Below, in pieces: positions 20,601-34,600 of a DNA stretch of 64,000 nt. The stretch's first letter is position 1. Each line of letters begins with the position of its first letter. The position numbers and the translations under genes were made by a program. The stretch comes from Pezicula radicicola (Eukaryota > Ascomycota > Leotiomycetes > Helotiales > Dermateaceae): assembly GCA_003008705.1 (NCBI GenBank), contig PDUO01000026.1:1-64000 (forward strand), written 5' to 3'. Under the pieces are notes generated by a model. That model searched no databases and was not told the DNA's origin. It saw only the letters and a program-made list of their open reading frames with translations.

Positions 20601-23600
20601 ATTTCTTCGTTTGGACCAAGCAACCATTAAGTACCAAACGGTATCATCCTATTTACTAATTTCGCATAGTATTTCAAAGTATACTTAGGTTGGATTGAAA
20701 TTACACGCCAAGTATCGTTCGAGCTCAAAAGATACAAACTTAATTCGGTAAAGTCTACCACAAGGACAGTGACCGATCCATCTACCCCAGAAGCCCTTGA
20801 GAAAGCAATGCAGGAAGGAAATGACACTGAAGTCATTATATCGATTGAGAAAGAGCAATAACTTCTACAAGAAGCTAGGAGCAAGTTTCTAGTACTCAGT
20901 GCTAAACCTGTCACCCCCAAGAACCTCTAGATACGAAATATTTTTGATCCCTCAACAGACAATGTCCACTTAGGTGGTCCGCATCAAGAACACTCCCATC
21001 CCATCCCCAGCACAGGTAATGGAAGTAGACAATGCTAACAAGCGCAGCATGGCCAGACCGTCGGAGGTAAAGACTAGCAAAGCCTCATCAGATGACGATT
21101 CAGAGTATGACAAAGACAAAGAAGAAAGACCCAGGTACGCAAAACAAAATGGCGTATAACTCGCCCCCCCGCCGAAGACACTGAAGACAACAATTTCGAG
21201 AACAACTTTGATCTACTTGACGAAATCACTCAGCATACAAAACACTCATCCTAGTTTCCCATAAACGATGTAAATTTCAATTCTCAGCCTGCTCATGATT
21301 CCAACGCCGGCAGCACAAAGCAATCCAAAAAGAAGAAGACTACTCAGAAGTTTCTTTAACAAAACATAGCTGACAATAATTGCAGTCGGCGGCAACTCCG
21401 GAATCAGCATAGACAATTCGTGGCAGGAACTGGAGTTGGAGGCAACTATGGCGAGAGTACAAAAGATGTCGCCAGACAGTCAATTGAGCAACCTATCGAC
21501 AAACGAAGCAGACGATAGGCCAAGCCAACAGCCACAATTAAGACATGTACCTACCTACCATGTACCTACCTACCATGTACCAGAACCGCATGAAGACATC
21601 GAGGCCAGCGAGGCCGTAAGGAGATGAATGCGAGTCAACGATAATGAAAGCAAGGTCAAGATGATGTTTCGGTCATCCAGGCTGTTCAGATGCCTTAGGT
21701 ATAGGTATCCAGTAGTGTTAACGGATTCCGAAAATGAAACGGCATAGGTAAGTAGAACCCTCCTTCTAGCAATAGCATGTGGCCACTTCCAGCATCAGCA
21801 GCGCTTCTTGAACCAACACGATAGCACTAAAACCATCAAGTTTGCGCTGAAACGCTGGGATAAGTTTATCGAGGAAACCAATCCTCGAGGTCTGCGCCTG
21901 TACGTTGGCAAGCTCAGCCTTAGTGTTGAAGGACCATTGAGCCAAGTTTAAAAGATAGAGGGAGGAATTGGAGAAGACTGGGTATAAGCTTGACTTTCAC
22001 ACTGCTCCGCTTCTGCTGCGATGGCTTGTTATACTTGTTTATCGATTTGATTACCAAGGTCACTAACAGCCCTAGCAACTATTTCCTTTTGTGGTGCACT
22101 AATGCCAATTGTTGCTTCAAGTGGAGATCTTCCATCAGCAAGTGGGGTTGGCGGGGCCGATGAAACGTATGAGGAGGTTTCCAGCTTTCTCTTCGAATGA
22201 GCAGGGCTTGAAATGTTGCTTCGCTCGTCGTTCTTGCGCTTGTTGTCGGCACCTTCACCAACTTGACGCTTCAAAATCCGGAATACCGGTGTACCTGAGA
22301 CGTGGACGTGGTAGGTGCACCACTGTTCTCCTCCTTCTCCAACTTGTTCTCAATCGCACTTGCTACAAATTGAGCTGCACCTTCAAATTCCTCCTCGGTC
22401 TCGGCGAGAATTAGGTTATCCATACCCTTCCCAATCACAGCTCTAGAGGATACATCACTGGATATGGATTTGATGGGCTTAGCGGCGACTGAGGGCAAGC
22501 TTGAGACTCCTTTTGAAAAGTGCGAAATTACCTCTGCAAAGGAGAGCTCGCCAGCTCAATAATCTCTATGCAAAGCTAAACTGGTTGTACAGGCCAGGAG
22601 ACAGCTACAAGGAGTTCATCAACCGACCTCGTAAGGACGACGTGAAGACAGGGAAATCATCGTTAGTTGGTTGATATTGACTTCAAGCATCTGCTCACGG
22701 TGCCGCGTCTTTATTATCAACCGCTGCGGCTGCAATCTCTCAAGCGGACGCCGTTGCGATGGCGACAAAAGAAATCTCCTTGCAATTCAAAATCTAAAGA
22801 AGGTAAGAAGATTAGGATCCCAGGAGTCGTGGGCGCATTGTTACCCAGAGGGTTATCATCATCATCATCATCCGCGAACGATATGTCAATCACGCCTTTG
22901 TTTTCCTTGGGTACTTGGGTACTACTGACGATGTGTCTCGAGAGAGAGGAATTTTATCTGTCATCAGCTTTTGCAACGCAACAAGCAAAATAACCTGTTC
23001 AGCTCTCAATTATCATGAAAGGCTCTCTGGGCTGGAAATCGGCTTCTTTTTCGTCGCCCCAAAAGAAATCCACGCCAGGAGGATTTTGATCCAAGCCACC
23101 CTTGATGGGCAAATGGTCCTGACCTGTCACGTCGAGATAATGATTCTGGCGACCCAGAGGATAATGATAAGAATCGGAAACATTAGAAGGCCGAAGCTAA
23201 GAGCAGATACGTCGGAGGTGATATTCAATGATGCCTGGAGATAGCAACAACGCTGGGACGCCTTCATACAAAGATTAGCAGGCTAGCAGACAAGATCTCG
23301 CTGCAAATCACCATTCTCAACTTCGGCGGCAGGTTCAGATTTATGTGTGCAGAACTGTTGTGGGCCTTAATCACGGTGCTTGGAGTTGCTATTTCTCCTA
23401 TATCCATTGACATACTTCTTTTGCTATTCCTCTCCTTCCCTACCACACGACTTTGAACTATAGTCCGACATACCGGAAACTCGGAGTCGACACATCTTGG
23501 GCTCGACTAACCTCAATGATGACAAACTCATCGTTCAAGCGCAGAGATTGGGACATGAACAGCATGGCTAACGCCTATATCTACTACAAGAGGGAGCTTT

Positions 23601-26000
23601 TTACTTCTCTTGGACTCTCCCCGAATGTTATTGCCGGAGCAGCAGGAACACAACCCCCCGCGCAACTGTCATCGCATGTTGCGGATCCGTTCCAAGTTGT
23701 TCAGGAGACAATGACTCGGGAAGCCCCCCTCCTTAAGAGTAGGAGTGTAATAATTAAACTTTGAAAATATGACGAAGCCGGAACCTATCATTTAGGTACT
23801 CACTAATCCACAGTCTGTTGGCGCTCTCAAAGAACAAGGCTGCAAATATGTTGAGACGGAGCGCGGATGTGAGATCTGGGGCAGAACCTTATCCCCGTGA
23901 AGGAACCAGCTTTCTCCCGTCTCCTCATCATCATCCTCGTTCCAAGACGAGCTGTCAGGTTGGGAAGCTTCCTCGCACAGGAAGTATCCCATATCTTTCA
24001 ACTGCTTGTCATACTATGAGCCGTGCTCCTCGGGGACGTCGTAAAAACCATTGGTTGAATAGTTCACGCCGTCGAGGCAGTGATGACGGACTCATTCAAG
24101 ACGAAGCTTCGCGACGGCTATTGGAAGGACCCCCATTTCAGTCACACACTCCGATTCCTTCTTGCATCCCTTCTCAGCTTTCTCGATTTCCCTTCTGCCA
24201 GGTAACGATCAATCTCCTCAGAAGTGTCTACAGATGGATTGTAGGGATCAATATTGGGATCCTGGCGAATTTCGATCTGAACATCGTCTTCACGAAGAAC
24301 GCGCACTATGCAAAGGGGAACTCGCGACCTTTGATATGTTTGTTCCTGTGCTTATCCAGGGCCAGCCTTCTATGGCAAGAGTTACGATTTCGGCCTGGAT
24401 TACAGATAACCTCAAGCTTGGTTGCTCCTTGGCAAAGAATTCCTGTATCCTTATAGGGCAACAATTGACCTCTCCAAGAAGACAATCTCATTCGCCTCGT
24501 GTCAAAATCTTTCACATTCGATCATCATTCACCGCAAAGGAGGACGAGTTGTGCGAAAGGTCCTCACCGTTCGCAAGACCTCAGTGCCTGCCAAAGGCAC
24601 AGTCCTCCTTGAAGGTAGGCACGAATACGTATTGGCGGAACGTTTTCCTGTTCACCGAACAGGTCACGAGCGAAGCTTGTCCAGCAAAATTTTGCTTCTT
24701 GTCTACAAGGAAGTGCGCTTCAATGGTACTCAGAAGAGCTCGATGATCTGCAGCGTGCAGGATTAAAGTTCTCACAGGATGGAGTACATCCTTGGATAAA
24801 AGCGCTGGTCCAGCGGCTCAAGGAATCCCCTTTCGTGGCCCTGAGGAAACTCACCGCCGGGCATGAAGTAGATCATCTAGGATACTACGGATGGATGCCT
24901 CTGTGAGCTATGATGCTGAAATTGAAATCCCAATGAAGCATGCAGAGAACCCTACTCCATAACTTCTGAATATGGCACACAATCTTCGGCGGACAGTGGA
25001 AATATCACGAGGAATGATCTTCGCGGATGATGAAATCTGTGGGCCCTGCACACTTGCAAATGCTACGAATAGAAATCATAAGTCAATACCGTCTCGGGAA
25101 ATTTCAATCCCTGGACTTGTACGTGTCGACATTGGATTCTCTCAGAAGGATATTAAGTCTGCATGCGGAAGCGCGTGTTACATGTGTTATCTAGTCATTG
25201 TAAATGACCTCTCACATCACACTTGGACTTTCCCTATGAAGAGTACGTCTGAATCTGGACAAACCTTTGTCTCGCGGTTCACAAACATGTTCAATGTTCA
25301 TGTGTTTCGAGTTCGACGAGTCCGTTGTGACAATGAGAACACTTTGCAAAGTGGTACCATACGAGACTTCTTTCGAGAAACGGAATTGTATTGGAACATA
25401 CAACACCATACACCCCAAGCCAAAATAGTGTTGTTAAAAAAGCGAGCAAAAATGATGATATTTGATGAAACCAGAGCAATCACAGAGATCTGGAAAGACG
25501 GGAAGGGGGCTTTTGGCCGAGATTGGGAGCCGATTATGTCGCGCACCCCACAATCAGTTGCTGCCAGTCTTGAATGGAACCAATGGGAACTCCCAAAGCT
25601 GTAAAATTCATGGCTTCAGAATGGTACTGGGGTCTAACTTCACCACCCTCAACTCCGTCTTCACCAAATCCCACTATGGTACACAGCAACTAAGCGAGCT
25701 GTCGCTCCACTGTATCAGAACCTCATTTTTACGACTTAAGATCGCATATCGCTTTTGTTACCAAACTTCGCCCTTAGTGTTGGCATTCACCCTTATCATC
25801 ACTATTATCTCCCTCGTCGTTGCTGTCGTTGCTGTCGTCATCTCGCCACCGCATCTTGCCTCCAATACCACCCACGCCGTTGCCGCACACTGTGCTAAAG
25901 CCCACCAAAGACGATATTTTGGTCGAAATGAACCCAGCCGGTCGCTGATACTCGTCCCTGAGATACGTAAACGTAAGTGCCTCGACAATTCAATGACAAT
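20600..26000 (+). mobile_element. Decayed Ty1/copia-like LTR retrotransposon
   Basis: Scattered plus-strand frames carry retrotransposon domains in the expected order. A retropepsin-region relic is at about 24380-24560 (LLLGKEFLYPYRATIDLSKK) and a GAG-pre-integrase/integrase core at 24972-25430. The frames are broken by stops and shifts throughout, and I could not delimit LTRs. Upstream frames (20970-21160, 21436-21630, 23453-23760) are charged or gag-like but not assignable. Unlike 1-3262 the DNA keeps normal CA and TG content, so decay was not by RIP. Confidence 0.6.
24972..25430 (+). pseudogene. Copia-type integrase core, broken
   Basis: The frame shows the zinc-binding/pre-integrase end (CGPCTLANATNRNHKSIPSR), then VRVDIGFSQKD in the position of the first catalytic Asp. 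After this come DLSHHTWTFPMKS and VRCDNENTLQSGTIRDFF, the second catalytic Asp in the RxDN motif, and HHTPQ, where the family normally continues to the catalytic Glu. Here the frame leaves the family pattern, so the third catalytic residue is missing and the integrase is inactive. The order and spacing match Ty1/copia rather than Ty3/gypsy integrases. Confidence 0.7.
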
Positions 26001-26796
26001 CAATCTTTTGGTTGCGATGAACTTAGCTCGGTGCTCGCTTGTTCTCGATATGAACGCGCCGATACATCTTAAGACATTCCTTTGATTGCGATGGACTCAG
26101 ATCGTCGCTCGCTGACTCTAATTATTACGACATTGACGCTCTCCTCGACACGTAGAAGGAAATCCTTTATTTGTGATGAACTGAGGTCGTGGCTTGGTGG
26201 TTTTACTACCGTGGTGATGAATACTACTGCTGATGCAAGAGTTCTTTGTCAGATTTCATTGCTGCTCGAGGTCAAGATGTGGCGATATAGGCTCTACTCT
26301 GGCGCACCACGATATATCGAAGACAATACGTTGGTTATAATGAACTCAGCTTGTCGCTTGCTGGTGTTGCTACTAGTAGAGGGTGTGGTACTTACTGCTG
26401 CTGCCAGAGCTCGTCGCTGATGGTGGCAATACTGGCTTAGCTACTGGCACTGTCAGGTCCTTTGGCTATGAGAAACAAGGAGGTAGTAGAGCTTATTGCT
26501 CGCCGGTGTTGCTGCCTGAACTCGTCCCTGGTGGTGATTGATACTGACTCTACTGCTGATGCTGTTGCCTATGGCTGGTCCTGGCGCGCCTCGATACATC
26601 GAAGACGACCACTTGGTCGCATTGAATGTCGCCGCTGGAGGAGGCGGTGGTGTTCGTTGCTAGTGATGGTAAAACCTATCGCTGCTGCTCCTGCTCCTGC
26701 TTGCTCCTGCTGGCTGGCGCTAGTGATGCTGGCGCTTATCGGCACGACTCTGATTGTAATGAGCACTGCCGGCAGTCCTCCTGTTAACTCGAATAT

Positions 26797-27120
26797 GGAC
26801 GATAACCAAACTACATGTATCTATGATCATGTATACTTCAGGGACATCCAAGCAAGCGCACAAGGCGTCGCGTTCCGTGTAGAATTCGTATATGAGAGGG
26901 CTGGAGGGAATATTTACAAAGGCAAAAACAACTGCAACTCCTTCTCGTCTTGTAACGACGAAAGAAGATGTGCTAGGAGTAGTCAAAAAGGCTGCAACAG
27001 GGTTGTCACCCCGACGTGACTGGCCTAGGACCATCTCGTCCCATCCAGGGTGGCTTGGATCAAGAATCTTGCCATCGCGGATCTCTTTTAGAGTGATGAA
27101 AAAGAAGTCGATTTCCAACT
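26797..27120 (+). pseudogene. Broken N-terminal fragment of an NF-X1/ZNFX1-type helicase
   Basis: The plus strand reads TTCIYDHVYFRDIQASAQGV then AFRVEFVYERAG, followed by stops and, in the same frame, a degenerate RVAWIKNLAIADLF-x-SDEKEVDFQ segment. From memory of fungal NFX1-type helicases (the Hrr1/ZNFX1 group), the region ahead of the helicase core has Y-[IV]-YD-x-[IV]-Y-x-x-[GD]-IQ-[AS]-[AS]-x-G-x-AFR, and later AARP-x-x-G-x-x-x-NPP-x-[IV]-DLF. Both are recognisable here but broken. A second copy of the first module is on the minus strand at 37435-37555. Confidence 0.45.
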
Positions 27121-30100
27121 AGGAGAGCCGTTTGTAAGGATACATATGAGCTCGAGACACAAAAGAAAGCTGCCGAGACGGTACTGACCTAGCAGCTTCT
27201 TGAGGTTGAAGTCCAAAACACAATGCAAGTCTGTCATAAATGCATACCTAACTGTCTAACACAGAAAGCATGCAGTTGCTAACGCTCTTTCAGATTGCTT
27301 CAATAACGAGAGTCTAAGATTGTCCACAAGGTCAATGGTGACACTTAACCTCGCATATCAGGTAGGGACGACATAGCGTCCTTACTTCTCTTTCCGGGAA
27401 ACAAGGATTTATAAACTTGTTTCGGAGGTGTTTTTGTCAGCTTTTGCGTGGAGAGGACCTCATGGATTGTTTTCGAAATGTGGCCAACACAAAAATCGAT
27501 GATAGTAAATGAGGAGCTACCTTCCATGATCTCTTCTCGGTTATCCCTGCCGCGAGCTACTCCTTGTTGCATTAAAGCAACAATGAGCTAGCTATGAAAT
27601 GGTCTACTAACTTTGCACAGGACGTCGAAAAGTACATATAGATCTCAGGACTAAAGACTTCCTTCAAAGTTGATATCCGACCTTTCAACGCATTCAAGCT
27701 TACAAGAACTTTCCTGCCTGCGCCTTGTCACTTGACTTTTTTTTGTCAAGACTTGGGATTCTCGTGGTCAATCGCGGCTGGTGGCATGATTTTATTCTAC
27801 TAATGACTTCGGGGTCGTTTCTGACTTGAGACAGTGTGCGCGCGATATTGACAATCCTCAAACTCCGTCAATTCCATCTGTAGCTTGGGAGCAATGGCTC
27901 TGTCCAAAGCCTTTTACTCATCTACTGGACTTTAAAACCACTCGCCTTTATCTCCTTTGTCCAGTTACCTTCTACCGACTTTCCGACTTGCCTCTTCTAC
28001 AGGTCGCCGTTAACTCGAATGATCTTTAATAATGTTACCACCCAGCTACCATGCCTTTGCCCATCATTACCACTTAAGAGTACGACTATTGAAGGCAAAA
28101 CAAGAAGATGTGGAGTCTCCTCACCAAGGACACCCAAGCAAGAGGCATCATACGAGTCTTCGCTTCCACGAGCGACGAGCGACGTTGGCTGCCCTGATTG
28201 AACTCCAGAACTTGGTAGACCTCTCAATCGTGCCACTGTTATTTCTCACCATTGAAATAACAGATCTATTTAACACGCAGTTTACGGCTCGATTTCCAGC
28301 CTTCAATACGAAGTGAACTTCAAGCACGTCGTAATAGTAAACCTCCTTCGGCAATTTTGGGCTTTGATAACTGACAAAAGCCAATAATCTGAGTATAATC
28401 CTCTGAAATACCATTTTTAGTTACTCAAACTAACTGACTACCAGCGAACGGTGGCTTGCACATAATCTTGACAGCAATGACACAACTACTTCCAACACTA
28501 ACGAAAATAATAATCCCAAATGGTTTAAACTGACTAAACCTTTCACTAACAAAGCGGATCAAGACAAAGAGCTTCGCTCAAATCAGGGCCGTTCAGATTA
28601 ATGCTTCTCTAGTCGCCAACGCCCGCTTCAGAACAATTACCCTTTATCCACATTGTCCAATTGTCTTTACAGTCCATCGATGGGTCGAAGTCCACTCAAA
28701 TAATACATCTCTCTTAGTGAGGTTGCCACTCAGGTACTCTCCGTCCATTTCGTGAAGTTGCCACTCGACCGTTATATTGGAACAACATGAAGAGTCTCTC
28801 TTACCAATTCTGCAGCCCAGAATCCTGCGATAAGACCGCATCAAGCAATTCTCGCTGCTTTTGTTACACGGCAGAAATATTAATAACCGCCCCCAATTTT
28901 TCGTACGCGCAAGGCATATCTGCCTCTAAGTAACAAGGACTCAGCGCAGCCCCGTAGAATTCCAAGCCAATTGTCGAACAAACCAATATCCGGGTCTTGC
29001 CCAAACACTCGTGTAACTCGTCCTGCAAGTCAGATTCTTGAAGCTGAGCGCCATCATGGCTTTCAATAAAGACTAAGTTGAGCCTCTCCCTTCTTCCTCA
29101 TTCCTTTCTATATATGCTGACTGTCTATTGCAGTTTCGAGCGAAGTAATACTCTTGGTATGCTCGCGACTGAATACTTGCTTTCTTTGATCAAAACTAAC
29201 TGCGTGTAGCATGGGACAGGGACGACGATGACTTCGAATCAGGGGAATCAAGTTCACCTTCAACCACCGCCCAGCGTGCGCAACCATCTGCAGTCCCAAG
29301 GAACCCACCGGCTCATATGCCGCAGATTGATCACCTAGATGATAATACAATTAATGAAGACCATGCTTCCAATCCGACTTCTAAACCAACCGTGGTCTAG
29401 CTTATGCACAAGGCATACCTACTCGTGCCTTAGAGCAACGAAGAGTCAACAACTGTATAAATTATATTTTCCCACTACTATTGTGTATATTGGCTTACCT
29501 ATATGAAGCAGAACGAGCGACACAGCCCCGTGCAAGCTCAAGTCAGTCTAACCATCGACCTGCAATAAGCCAACACTAGATTTTGTCCAGACAACCCCCC
29601 TGCCTGAAGTCGATCTAACTACAGGTACCCGCCAATATCACAATCAGATACCACCCATTTGCTCCGCCTCATCAATCCAGCTGACCGAGCCCACCTCCGA
29701 ATGAATACAGGCAGCACAACTATGGCAATATGCCACCTACATTTACTCCTCGTCCAGAAAAGCTAAAGGCAGAGTCCCGGGGGAGACCATAAGGCTTGGT
29801 TCGGACAATGCAGAAATTGGAACGTGAAGAGAAGCCTGGATCACCTTGCTTCAATTCAATTTCCAGCAATGGCCATGATGGTTCAAGTGGATGTGGGTTC
29901 AACTGCGTCTAGATCTCCTTAAGCGCCATCATGGCCTCTAACAAACATTTCGAGCGAAACAATGCTGTGGCGTAGGATGATGGGCCGTCCAGAGATCATG
30001 ACTCGCTTCATGAAAGGGCAACAGGAGAAGAAGCAGGAAGCTAGAGAGGAGACTGCACGAAGACACCAACAACAACTTCTGAGGCGATCTGAGGGAAAAG

Positions 30101-31359
30101 CCAACGAGAGTATTTGACTGAGGTGGAAGAGCTGAGTGTCTTATGAGCGGCAGAGGGCATCTTTTTGCTTCTGCTGTCTCTTTGCGATCATGTGAGCAGA
30201 ACATCAGGATCAGGATACAAGTCGATCGCCACAGACGGTGAATCATCTTGCACCATTTCAATTTCCACCAATGGTGATTTAAGCCACATTCTGGATGCAC
30301 CTTTTCCTCCAACAGCATCTAGTCAGATTCTTTGAGCTAAACGTCGTCATAGCATTTAAAAAAGAGTAAACTAAACCTCCTTCTAGTTTCTTTCCATAAA
30401 TGCTGACTCTCTATCTTGACTAGTGGTCCTTTTCTGTATATCAAGTCCAAACCATAACCCGCTTTATGAAGGTGCAGCCGCGCAGCAGGATAAGTAGCAA
30501 GTCGAAACACCTAGTACCACTCGTTCATGGGCCGGAGGAAAAAAAACAAAAAGAAAAGAAAAGGAAACATCCAGTAGACCTCAGAAGTTTCTTACTATTT
30601 CAGACAGTGGATGCTATTATCCAAGCAGGAAAAATGCCAACAAAAGCCGTCAACCAAATTCCAAGCCTTCAAATCCAGGGAGTAGGATTAGTAAGTCTTG
30701 CGCTTACGAGAGTCTTGAGGAGAAGGTCGTCGACGACTCGTGCAAAGAAGACCGTCGTAGGGCGATAACAAACGAAACCCCTCTTACTAGTAAAATTTGA
30801 GGACGACTTCAATTCTCCCGATTTAACACGCAACAATGAGTGAGGTATCAAGCGACCCTAGCGTTATAGCATTTGCTAACTTTGCACAGGGTCTAAACAT
30901 ACTTTTGATGTATCGAAAAGCCTAAGCCTAGGACATTGTCGAGCAAGAAAGAATACTGCCCTATTTGTGAACTGTCTTGTAAGCTGAACCAACTTCGTAC
31001 AACAAACTGTTGCGCGACGCGAGTACATCAAAGCTACTCTTGCCTTTCAATACTCCATGGCAAAGTTAATTCAAAAGCGGCATACTCGGCGAAAAATTCT
31101 AGAGGAACGGCAATACGACACTCTTCTCTAGAACTGCTTCGTATATGGCAACCACGAGACCGTTCTGTGCGAATTTACCACCAGTCTTTAAGCTATACCT
31201 AGAAATATCGGTATATTCCAGATCCAGGCTTGATCATAAGTTTTTCACAGCTCACACCTCCCAGGCTTTGTTGCATCGCTCTCAACATGCCAGAAGCCTA
31301 GGATAGCATATCAAGGGTCCCATTCTTCGTGATACCGCGTCTCAAGGACCACTGCTTCG

Positions 31360-31661
31360 GGGACAGCGATGCGAGCCGGTCTTTTCTTCTAGCCACCATC
31401 CCTTAAAGCACCTCCAAAGTGAAGACAAACGTCGAGAAACCGTCTTTTTTCATCGCCCCCGAGGATGAAGCTTTATTGACGACCTACTTTGATAGCAATA
31501 TCAAGGATCAGATCATGAAGTTTCACGTTGAGATTCTTGCTACGCCAAACAAGAAAGCAATCCTCTTAGGATCATTAATGTCATACTCAATCACCGGATC
31601 TCCATACAAAGTTGCATCGTGCGTCGCATACTCGAATCTCATATTGACACGGAGTATCTGA
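31360..31661 (+). repeat. Duplicated module with open frame, copy 1
   Basis: The segment starts with GCGATGCGAGCCGGTCTT and continues through an open frame reading VEKPSFFIAPEDEALLTTYF and IMKFHVEILATPNKKAILLG. About 8 kb away (39450-39660) a second copy has the same order with many substitutions and small indels. The protein family is not recognised; the conserved frame suggests both derive from a coding element. Confidence 0.6.
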
Positions 31662-34600
31662 AATGGACTACGTCGATTATGACGATCGGAGAGGCTTCAA
31701 AGGCATTCGCCCACTCTGAGATGACTTCAAGTCTAGCAACTAGTCATGTCTTGGAGCACTACTCTTTCAAACACAAAGCCAAAAGCACGTAAGGTTACAA
31801 TGATCAATACCACGATATCGAGGCAATTTTTGAAGACTATCATCAAGATATTTTCTTTTACGGCTGGCTGAACCATTCGGTGGCGCTAGTATGGCGACTC
31901 TCAATGATAGACCGAACTCTCACATTATGCTTACCAACAACGCCATCATCCTTTTCCACCATACTGGAAAGTATACAGCATGGGTTACCGAGTCCTACCT
32001 CTCCGGGTCTCCTTGTGACATAAGCAAAGCCATCAAAACCAAGGGTGGCCTATCAAGAGATGTCCAATAAGTCGCAAACGAGCCAGCCATCAAGCTTCTC
32101 AAACACGTACTTTCTACCAGCAGCAATCGTCTGCGAATGTTGGTTGGGACCGCGTATGAATCTTGTTCAAGTACATTATGGCAGGCATGCAAGAGCTCCA
32201 TGCTCACGATTGCGTATTCTTCAAGTATGATGTGGTTACTGTTACTCCCTCTGAAGAACGAGCAATCTCTGGTACAGCTCGTCACAATTAACGATTTCGA
32301 ATCCTGAAAAGTTCTACCACTTTTCCACACAGTCTTCTATGCCGTCACCAGGTCCTGTCTCCACTTTCCCAGGTTATATTCAGAGATCATGGCCCAGTCG
32401 CCGATTTGCCCCCGCCGTCAGCCAGCTTGCTCCCAGCTGTGAAAAGCCCGACGGCAAACAGATCACATCGGCAGTGTTGCCAATGACATCCATTGAACCA
32501 GGGACTAGCTGCTTATGGGTTGTTTGGTGTCCCATCTGACCTAAATGGAAAATGTACCATTATCTTGTGGATGCACTTTGGCAGGAACAATGGCGATTTT
32601 GAGGACCATTGTTTCTTTTGTCCTCATAATAATACCGCCGCTTAAGTTAAGATCATCAATTTCATATTGTTGATGACCTGCCGGCGCAGCTGTGGATTGA
32701 CGTCACCAGAACAGATTGATGTTTCCCCAAAAATTAGGGTTTTATCAGACAATGGTTACCTTTCGAAATGAAACAACAATAGCATTTCCCAAAGCGAGGC
32801 TGACTCTTGTCTATTTACTCTTGACTTTCAGTAGGATTTCCCTCAATAGGGTCTTACGTTCAGAGATAAACAGAATACTAGGCCAGCTTTTGTTTGTCGA
32901 CCTAAAACTTAGCTATCTCTTGCTCCTAGTCACACATACAGCCAATACAACTTGTGCTGTCTGCGCTTCGAGACGCGCAAGTTATGTACTGCTCCGATGA
33001 GTGGCATACTAAGGACTCTGAACTGCACCAGATCGGACCTGCCCGCCAGGTGGATATCGAAGGAATGCTAGGTTGTCTGGTTTCTCGAACTTGGGAGAAT
33101 AGCATCTTCACTCGCCTATAATGCACAATTTGACGGTTCCAACTCCAGCGAGGTCCAATGCGATTACTCACTGCAAATTGGGTAGTTCCACTTCTTAAAA
33201 GCCATCTCTGGCAATTTCCTTCAAGAGCTAATCAGGATACAATTGATCTTCATATTCCACGTTCCAATGGCCGAACTACGAAAATAGCCACTACCGATGT
33301 TGACCTTACGCTTGAAGCAGGTAACCGAGCTTCAGCATTTCCATTCTTACATCCTCCCAAACCGCCAAACAGGAAGATAACCAAGGAGGAGCACCGACTG
33401 AATTAGCTTCTCACCTTTCAGTCGGTGCCTTCCATTTAGTATTCCCACATCCTTGGGCCTTGGCGCAGTATCTGAACTTGCCTCTCGCCTTTGCAAGCCC
33501 CATCCTCCGTTCTCCTTTCTTTCTTCCTCTCTCTGCAACTTGTTCACCGACGCGCAGAACATCAACAGATGCAGGAACCAGGATACAACACTACCTTACC
33601 TTCATCTGCTTGTTCTTTACTTTCAGAAGGACTCGCCTGCCCCTCGAGTGAAGTAGATCTTGGGTCGGAGAGAATTCTAGGTCAGTCCAGGCCTGGTTTT
33701 TGTCAGAGAACCTAGACGTTGGGAGAATAGCATCTTGATGCGCTCAGAATTTACAGCTGACGGCTCTAACATGAACGCCAGTGTTTTAAGCATAACCGGT
33801 AAGGCTACGATTACTTATGGAAGCGTTATCTAATGACGAAGGCGGTAGTTATCAGAACGATTCTTCGAATGGCATGCGAGCTATCTTCAATGAGTGTAGA
33901 AAGAACTGCGCTTTGAAAGAGGGTTACCAGCAAACTGAACAAGAAGAAATACATGGTATACGTGGTAGGCAGTGTACGCTTCCTAGAACTTACTGTTACT
34001 TACGTTGGATAAGCTCAATCCTTTGGGTCGAACACCGCTCTGCCTGAAACCTAATGCTTCCGGATACTGTATGTCGCTGTTCGGGATCTCATTAAAGAAA
34101 TTAAGATGTGCCTTTGCCACAACCCACAAGACACCTCCTTACTTGATGACTGATAATTCAGAGCTTACGAGTAAGTAAAATTGCAAAGTTTCCAGTTAAG
34201 GAACCTTACAACGTTGTGGGCAAAGTCTTTCGAACAGGGAAGAAAGTCAAGCTTTTATGGGAAGGTTTCGTAGGAGCGACATGCTGCTAGAGCTTCAATG
34301 AATTAAACTTCTTATGGCAGGCCAAGTTTCCCAACGTCGATAACACCAGGTTGTCGACTTTAGAATGCAGAAACCCCAACAAACAGCCAATGCCTCAGGG
34401 CGCTACTTTATGTAACCTTCAGATAAGTCACCAAAAAACAATAATTTACAACTCTGCGGAGTCAGAAGCACTATGATGAATATACCCCCTCGGTGCTGGT
34501 GACGATACTAGTGGCTGTCCACTTGATGTTAAGTTCTAGAGGACATATCCACCCCCTTTCAATGCGCCCGTTTTTTAGAAAGTACAGTCATTTAACGAGG

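Noticed and set aside
32395..32600. Peptide GKCTIILWMHF resembling EKCTIILSTPN near the N-terminus of the intact helicase
   Set aside because: The match covers only six consecutive residues and the surrounding frame has no further similarity.
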